A DNA stretch of 64,000 bases from the NCBI GenBank assembly GCA_020637435.1, contig JACJVW010000002.1, forward strand, positions 62,001-126,000. Reading direction: 5' to 3'. Source of the DNA: Candidatus Woesearchaeota archaeon. GTDB taxonomy: Archaea; Nanobdellota; Nanobdellia; Woesearchaeales; JACJVW01. Position 1 is the stretch's first letter. Each line of letters starts with the position of its first letter. This document shows, piece by piece, positions 59,779 through 64,000 of this stretch. The notes below the pieces were generated by a model. It did not search any database. It was not told the DNA's origin and worked only from the letters and a program-made list of their open reading frames with translations. The translations under genes were made by a program, and so were the position numbers.

Positions 59779-60423
59779 ATGAATAGACTCGAAAAAATCG
59801 CAATTATAGGAAGCGTCGCGGCTCTAGCCGCATGCAGTTCCACTCCCCAAAGAGATACAACCAACGCTGTTTCTGGTCCAATGCCAAAAGTGTTCGACCT
59901 ACAGCTGGAAACCGGCAAAGGTGCTGTCTACAACGGCGTAAAAGTCGGTGCGCAAGACGCAGGCAATGTACTCGTTCTTGATCTGGGAGTCCACTATAAT
60001 GAACCTAAAGAAGAAGACCCAGAATACGGAAGAATTGACAAAGTCACTATCAAAGGCCCTGACGGCTATATAACAGACACATCCAGACTTGGAGCTCTTA
60101 ACAGCACAGTTGGAAAACAGGTAACACCCCTAAGTAGCCTGCAGGAAGCTATGGCCTTCAAACCAGGTACAACCTCGGTCTATACGCTTGCACTAGGCGA
60201 AAACGGACCAGGATTCAAAGGATACGGCTGCGACTCATTTAGAGTTGAGTGGGCACCTTCAACCGGTCTTGCTGGCAAAGCTACCATTTTTGGTGAAGAT
60301 GAAACCATCACACAGACCTACGGAGCAGACGGAAACCTTCTTGACAGCAAAGTTTCTGGCGCTGTTGAAGACAGGCCTATCTGTGAAAAAGCATATAAGC
60401 AGCAGCTAGGTATCAGGTGGTAG
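59779..60423 (+). CDS. Lipoprotein, paralogue module 1
   Basis: 214 residues. Lipobox ALAAC (Cys19) after a signal peptide. The rest is a beta-rich module (KVGAQDAGNVLVLDLGVHYN; IKGPDGYITDTSRLGALNSTVGKQVTPLSSLQEAMAFKPGTTSVYT; GCDSFRVEWAPS) that is clearly repeated as the C-terminal half of the next gene. Two cysteines (GCDSF and ICEKAY) are conserved in the paralogue and may be bridged. Function unknown; surface-exposed. Confidence 0.75.
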   Translation: MNRLEKIAIIGSVAALAACSSTPQRDTTNAVSGPMPKVFDLQLETGKGAVYNGVKVGAQDAGNVLVLDLGVHYNEPKEEDPEYGRIDKVTIKGPDGYITDTSRLGALNSTVGKQVTPLSSLQEAMAFKPGTTSVYTLALGENGPGFKGYGCDSFRVEWAPSTGLAGKATIFGEDETITQTYGADGNLLDSKVSGAVEDRPICEKAYKQQLGIRW

Positions 60424-60425
60424 AC

Positions 60426-61484
60426 ATGGAACGACTAGAACAGATAGCTCTTGCAGCCTCTATTGCTCTTGCATCCGCAACAGCAATGGCTGGTGCGCCA
60501 AACAATTGTGATGACCCTTTTTATCAGAATAGAATCAAACAGAATTCAACCTGGGTTACGCCAAATGGAAATCCTACCGGTATCAGGAAAGGTCCCGTTG
60601 CTGACGAAACCAAATACTTTCTTGAGGATGTTGCAACCTGTGAATTGGATGCAAAAGACCCTGTAGCACTCATCGCTAGAATGATGTCAGGAAACGCCAA
60701 CGGCACTGCAAAACTTGCAGACGGTAAATTCACAACCGACCTTGGCTACGACCTTGATGCATCAAGTTTCGGTATGAGCTCAGGCAAGGGTACAAGCACA
60801 ACCTACGCAGTCTCCACAAAAAGACCAGCAGGTGCACAAGGTGAATTTACTGCAGACATCTTCGTTTTCCAAAAGAATGATGGTTCAGATGGCTATGCGG
60901 CACTATGGGAAATCTGTGGAAACATGGGAGCAGTAACTCCTCTAAAGAAAGAGACTGGGGACTTTGACTTTGTAACAGAACCAGGTTACCGTTCAAGCAG
61001 AGTGCAGTTCTCCGAACACATGGGTTGCAAAGGCGCAGGACCAACTGTAGCCGTAATTCCTGTTGCAGCAAAATACAATACCAGACTTGGTGAAGGACCG
61101 CAATACGCAACCATCGACAATGTTGGCGTACTCACTCCCGAAGGAAAAATTACTGATGAAGGCGCCTTGTCAGCTCTTGAAACTATTCAGGGCAGCAAAG
61201 TCGAACCGTTCATGAGCCTGCCTCGAACCATGGCATTCCAGCCAGGCTACACAGAAGTGCACACCAGCGTTACAGGCAAAAATGGTCAGGGAGACGAACT
61301 GGAAAAATGCGATGCGTTCTCAGTGAACTTCACTCCTGGCAAATACCGAAGCGGGGAAGTAGTCATCAAGACAAGAGATGCTACCACCACGCAGAAATTC
61401 AGTGAACTCGGTGTCCTGCAGAGCGCTACAACCACCGGTCCCAGCGCAGACGCACCAGACTGCAATAAGTTCTATAATTTTTAG
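60426..61484 (+). CDS. Secreted protein with paralogue module 2
   Basis: 352 residues from the ATG at 60426, two bases after the lipoprotein stop. Signal peptide to about ATAMAGA; no lipobox, so secreted. The N-terminal half (about 25-210) is Cys-containing and unrecognised. The C-terminal half repeats the lipoprotein module: VLTPEGKITDEGALSALETIQGSKVEPFMSLPRTMAFQPGYTEV, KCDAFSVNFTPG, DCNKFY. The pair may bind each other, one anchored and one soluble (inference). Confidence 0.75.
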   Translation: MERLEQIALAASIALASATAMAGAPNNCDDPFYQNRIKQNSTWVTPNGNPTGIRKGPVADETKYFLEDVATCELDAKDPVALIARMMSGNANGTAKLADGKFTTDLGYDLDASSFGMSSGKGTSTTYAVSTKRPAGAQGEFTADIFVFQKNDGSDGYAALWEICGNMGAVTPLKKETGDFDFVTEPGYRSSRVQFSEHMGCKGAGPTVAVIPVAAKYNTRLGEGPQYATIDNVGVLTPEGKITDEGALSALETIQGSKVEPFMSLPRTMAFQPGYTEVHTSVTGKNGQGDELEKCDAFSVNFTPGKYRSGEVVIKTRDATTTQKFSELGVLQSATTTGPSADAPDCNKFYNF

Positions 61485-61549
61485 ATTTCGTTCATTATTT
61501 TTTCTTCGATACAGAATCAAAAAGTACACTGTCAGGCAAAATTGATACC

Positions 61550-62293
61550 TTATACAGACTCGTGCAGATGTAATTCATGAGTCCTTGATACTTTGTGCGG
61601 TACCCAGAACAAGTACCTAGCCCAGGCACGTAAGATGCGCAGACCATCTTTCAACGGATGCAGACTAGAGTGTCCTTCACGCGGATGGTAAGAGATGGGC
61701 ACAGAATAGCATGAGAATCCGATGCGAGCCATCTTGGCGATCATCTCCATCTCCAGGGTAAATCCTTTTGATTCGATGTAATCTGCAATCGTATGCACCA
61801 CTTCTGCTTTCCACGCAAAATAGCCGCTGCAGACATCCGTCACATTCGTTTGGTAACCAACACGAGTGATAAAAGTAAAAAGCCAGTTTCCCACTCTGTT
61901 AAGCGCCGGCAACGCGTTCTCATTTATTCTACCCTGAAGACGGGTACCGACGATGACATCAGCAAAATCACTGTCGAGCGGCTCAAGCATTCTTGGAAGT
62001 TCAGTGATATCGTATGAACCATCACCATCGAGCATCACTACGTAATCAGTACTCTTTGAAACACTGCGAAAACCGCTCACCATGGCAAATCCCTTGCCTT
62101 GACGACGTTCATCAATAACTTTGACACCTTTTTCCCTTGCTATGGCACGGGTGGCATCTGTAGAATTGTTATCAATCACTGTAATCGTCACATAATACAT
62201 ACCTTTGGCAGCGAATTCTCTGATATGATCGATAAGCTGGCCTATACTATCTGCTTCATTGAAGCAGGGTAGCAGGATATGTACCTTCTTCAT
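61550..62293 (-). CDS. Glycosyltransferase family 2 (dolichol-phosphate mannosyltransferase-like)
   Basis: 247 residues, GT-A fold. VHILLPCFNEADSIGQLIDHI, TVIDNNSTDATRAIA, and the metal motif MLDGDGSYDITELPRML are present, with QGKGFAMVSGF and DVCSGYFAWKAE, features of the DPM1/DPG synthase group that load a sugar onto a polyprenyl phosphate. No C-terminal membrane helices. A minus-strand TATA (cttttaatac) is centred 26 bases before the ATG. Could supply the lipid-linked sugar for the GT-C-like enzyme. Confidence 0.88.
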   Translation of the reverse strand: MKKVHILLPCFNEADSIGQLIDHIREFAAKGMYYVTITVIDNNSTDATRAIAREKGVKVIDERRQGKGFAMVSGFRSVSKSTDYVVMLDGDGSYDITELPRMLEPLDSDFADVIVGTRLQGRINENALPALNRVGNWLFTFITRVGYQTNVTDVCSGYFAWKAEVVHTIADYIESKGFTLEMEMIAKMARIGFSCYSVPISYHPREGHSSLHPLKDGLRILRAWARYLFWVPHKVSRTHELHLHESV

Positions 62294-62377
62294 AAGAGTG
62301 CGTGAAACTGGAGGGTATTAAAAGGATTATTATACTGCAGGCAATAGTTACTATTACAAAGAGACAACAAAAGAAAC

Positions 62378-62387
62378 CTTTATAAAG
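62378..62387 (+). promoter_or_regulatory. TATA box of the three-gene unit at 62409
   Basis: ctttataaag is centred 26 bases before the ATG at 62409. Confidence 0.65.
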
Positions 62388-62408
62388 CAAGTCCTAACCA
62401 CCAAACAT

Positions 62409-62738
62409 ATGTTCCGTGCAATAATGATTGGGGTGGTCCTATTGGTCAACCTTATGTTATTGCCATACCTTTTCTCTGGCTCAGACAAAGAGATTATCGA
62501 ACTAAGCTTTGAGCATGTACCAAATGTTTCAGGAGCCAATGCAGAATTCACATTCACCGTAGATGCAAGGCATCCGCAGGATTATGTCGTCGAACTTGAC
62601 GGGGTTCCCATCGCTATAGGTACAACTGCAACCGATGTGCTGGTTGGTACGGAGATACAAAGCCCTGGGACGCACCGGATAGACATCTATCTGCCTGATT
62701 CAGGCCATCACATATATGCCGAGGTGATCGTCATATGA
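62409..62738 (+). CDS. Small exported beta protein, 109 aa
   Basis: An N-terminal hydrophobic segment (IMIGVVLLVNLMLLPYLF) serves as signal anchor. The remaining 80 residues form an Ig-like pattern (FTFTVDARHPQDYVVELDGVPIAIG; SPGTHRIDIYLPD). Four-base overlap with the next membrane gene. Unknown function, perhaps an outer-face accessory of the glycan machinery. Confidence 0.6.
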   Translation: MFRAIMIGVVLLVNLMLLPYLFSGSDKEIIELSFEHVPNVSGANAEFTFTVDARHPQDYVVELDGVPIAIGTTATDVLVGTEIQSPGTHRIDIYLPDSGHHIYAEVIVI

Positions 62739-63022
62739 TCCTCGGACTATTGCTGTTAATAGTGTTGTTTTCGATCATCTGTCTCCCCGGTTATTTAGTT
62801 ATCCGTCTCATCACCGATGTATTCTCAAAACTTGAGTTGGTCATCGCCGTATTTGTGATAGGCATCATAAACATGGTCATAGGTACATTCTTATTGACAC
62901 TTCTCCACGAAATGACCGGTGGCATCAATGCTCTCAACCTGTGGATATATGCAATTATTGTAGCAGTCATTATGGAATTGATTTATCTGAAAAATGAACA
63001 CAAAGATACTCCAAACGCTTAA
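62735..63022 (+). CDS. Small three-helix membrane protein, 95 aa
   Basis: Hydrophobic helices at about residues 2-25, 34-56 and 67-86, short loops and a polar tail. Overlaps the previous gene by four bases and the acyltransferase gene by 29 bases, so the three are one transcript. It looks like a subunit or assembly partner; no family recognised. Confidence 0.6.
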   Translation: MILGLLLLIVLFSIICLPGYLVIRLITDVFSKLELVIAVFVIGIINMVIGTFLLTLLHEMTGGINALNLWIYAIIVAVIMELIYLKNEHKDTPNA

Positions 63023-63998
63023 AGAGATCAAGACCCTACAAGTGGAATGGGATAGACTTAAGCAGTTCTCATACTTTCAATCCTTCGAATTTAATTACAC
63101 CCTCTTAAGCGCTACTAAAAGGAACCCTTACGTAATTGCCGTCATAGAACATGAACACATAATCGCCATAGCGCCGTTCTTCAAAGATCGCAACAGACTT
63201 AGGTTTATAGGAGAACCTTTCGCTGACAGCAATGATATACTGATGCTTAATGAGGATGCGCGGGTGCTTAAAGCCATTGCGCAAATATGCACACGGCATA
63301 ATCTTAAGCTGGAAGAAGTTCCAAAAAACAGTTTCGCGTATGGTTTGCTGCAGCATCTTCCACAGTGGAAAAGCCACAAATATTTCTGCAATGAAGTAGT
63401 CTATGCTCCTCAGAAAGAAGTAGACACAGATAAGCGGGATATGGTAAGACGCATAAAAGCTATCGAGAAAGAAGGCAGACTTTTAACGGATCGTGTACAA
63501 AGCGGCAAGAAAAAAGCCATGAACCTGATCATAAAATGGCATCGCAAAAGATGGCACAAAGATTACATGCCAAGCATGTTTGACGATGATCGCATCGCTG
63601 AAACGTTTAGAAAACTCTGTGAGGATGACCGCATGGGTCTCTGGCTAGTCTACCAGAACGAAAATCCGGTCGCAGGCATGTTCGGGTTCTACCACGGCAA
63701 GGCATTCTTTAATTTCTGTCACGCATATGATCTGAGCATCAATGGAATAGGAAATATTTCCCAGAAATTATTGCTTGATAATATAGGCGAAGTTGCATAT
63801 GTTGACATGGGTCGCGGTGTAGAGGGTTATAAGTTACGCTTCATGCAAGGAATCAGGCACAATTACGGCATAGCGTACTACACTAATCCTATCAGCAACC
63901 TCTTGGGAAGTATAATCCATAAGATCAAAGGAAGCATCATCAAAAACAGGAGACTGCATAAACAGATAACTGAGACGAAAAGGAGACTAAGATGGTGA
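62994..63998 (+). CDS. CelD/FemAB-like GNAT acyltransferase
   Basis: 334 residues, paralogous to the protein at 52129-53244: WDRLKQFSYFQSFEF near the N-terminus and FNFCHAYDLSINGIGNISQKLLLDNI, YVDMGRGVEGYKLRFM at the C-terminal core. A basic tail (KRRLRW) ends the protein. Probably acylates or aminoacylates a glycan precursor. The next gene appears to start within its stop (ATGGTGA). Confidence 0.78.
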   Translation: MNTKILQTLKEIKTLQVEWDRLKQFSYFQSFEFNYTLLSATKRNPYVIAVIEHEHIIAIAPFFKDRNRLRFIGEPFADSNDILMLNEDARVLKAIAQICTRHNLKLEEVPKNSFAYGLLQHLPQWKSHKYFCNEVVYAPQKEVDTDKRDMVRRIKAIEKEGRLLTDRVQSGKKKAMNLIIKWHRKRWHKDYMPSMFDDDRIAETFRKLCEDDRMGLWLVYQNENPVAGMFGFYHGKAFFNFCHAYDLSINGIGNISQKLLLDNIGEVAYVDMGRGVEGYKLRFMQGIRHNYGIAYYTNPISNLLGSIIHKIKGSIIKNRRLHKQITETKRRLRW

Positions 63999-64000
63999 AC
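63992..64000 (+). CDS. Possible start of next gene (cut by window edge)
   Basis: ATG at 63992 overlaps the upstream stop codon (63996-63998), with AGGAG seven bases upstream. Only three codons are visible, so nothing can be said about the product. Confidence 0.35.

Overview
The window reads as a compact archaeal chromosome segment, most likely from a DPANN lineage of the Woesearchaeota/Nanoarchaeota type (lineage inferred from gene content; no 16S is present). Archaeal signs are ribosomal proteins eS1 and eS8, transcription factor E, an archaeal-type IleRS, a DUF357 protein, the C-terminus of a probable diphthine synthase, two intron-containing tRNA-Ser genes, and TATA boxes centred about 25-28 bases before the first start codon of many transcription units (leaderless starts). 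Internal operon genes instead show GGAGG/GGTGA ribosome sites. Bacterial-type repair genes (uvrA, uvrC, mutS, mutL) are also present, as is usual in such archaea.

Layout. 1-5.9 kb: dphB end, hisS, small membrane genes, tRNA-Ser(GGA) followed by a 70-bp tandem array, a Kazal-domain lipoprotein, tRNA-Ser(GCT) next to a nuclease-like gene. 5.9-12.3 kb: uvrA, a histidine phosphatase, uvrC, an acidic disordered protein. 12.3-19.5 kb: a G-poor gap, eS1-eS8, glycogen debranching enzyme, a four-gene operon with two HIT-like proteins lacking the nucleophilic His and two tandem paralogues, and a Gly/Ser/Tyr-rich protein with its partner. 19.6-25 kb: an MscS channel, zinc-ribbon and small membrane proteins, then a two-gene operon of an atypical radical-SAM-like protein and a double ParB protein, divergent from inorganic pyrophosphatase. 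25-38.8 kb: transglutaminase-like secreted protein, mutS-mutL, small proteins, ileS, DUF357-pgi, tfe.

39.1-44.9 kb holds a chemotaxis cluster: a leaderless 15-codon leader ORF, cheY (TTG start), cheB, a stand-alone HPt gene, cheA, cheC, cheD, and a convergent cheR. No CheW, receptor or archaellum gene lies in the window. 45-49.7 kb has acylphosphatase, unknown genes, an MscS-like membrane protein fused to a C39-type cysteine peptidase, and secreted proteins including a PKD protein. 49.8-64 kb is a surface-polysaccharide locus: three GT4 glycosyltransferases, a GT2, two CelD/FemAB-like acyltransferases, a polysaccharide deacetylase, a multi-membrane GT-C-like protein, a flippase, a membrane-anchored clan-A glycoside hydrolase, and two secreted proteins sharing a duplicated module.

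The strongest leads for undescribed biology are the double-ParB/radical-SAM operon, the MscS-C39 fusion, the HIT/paralogue operon, the leader ORF of the chemotaxis operon, and the tRNA-linked hairpin array.
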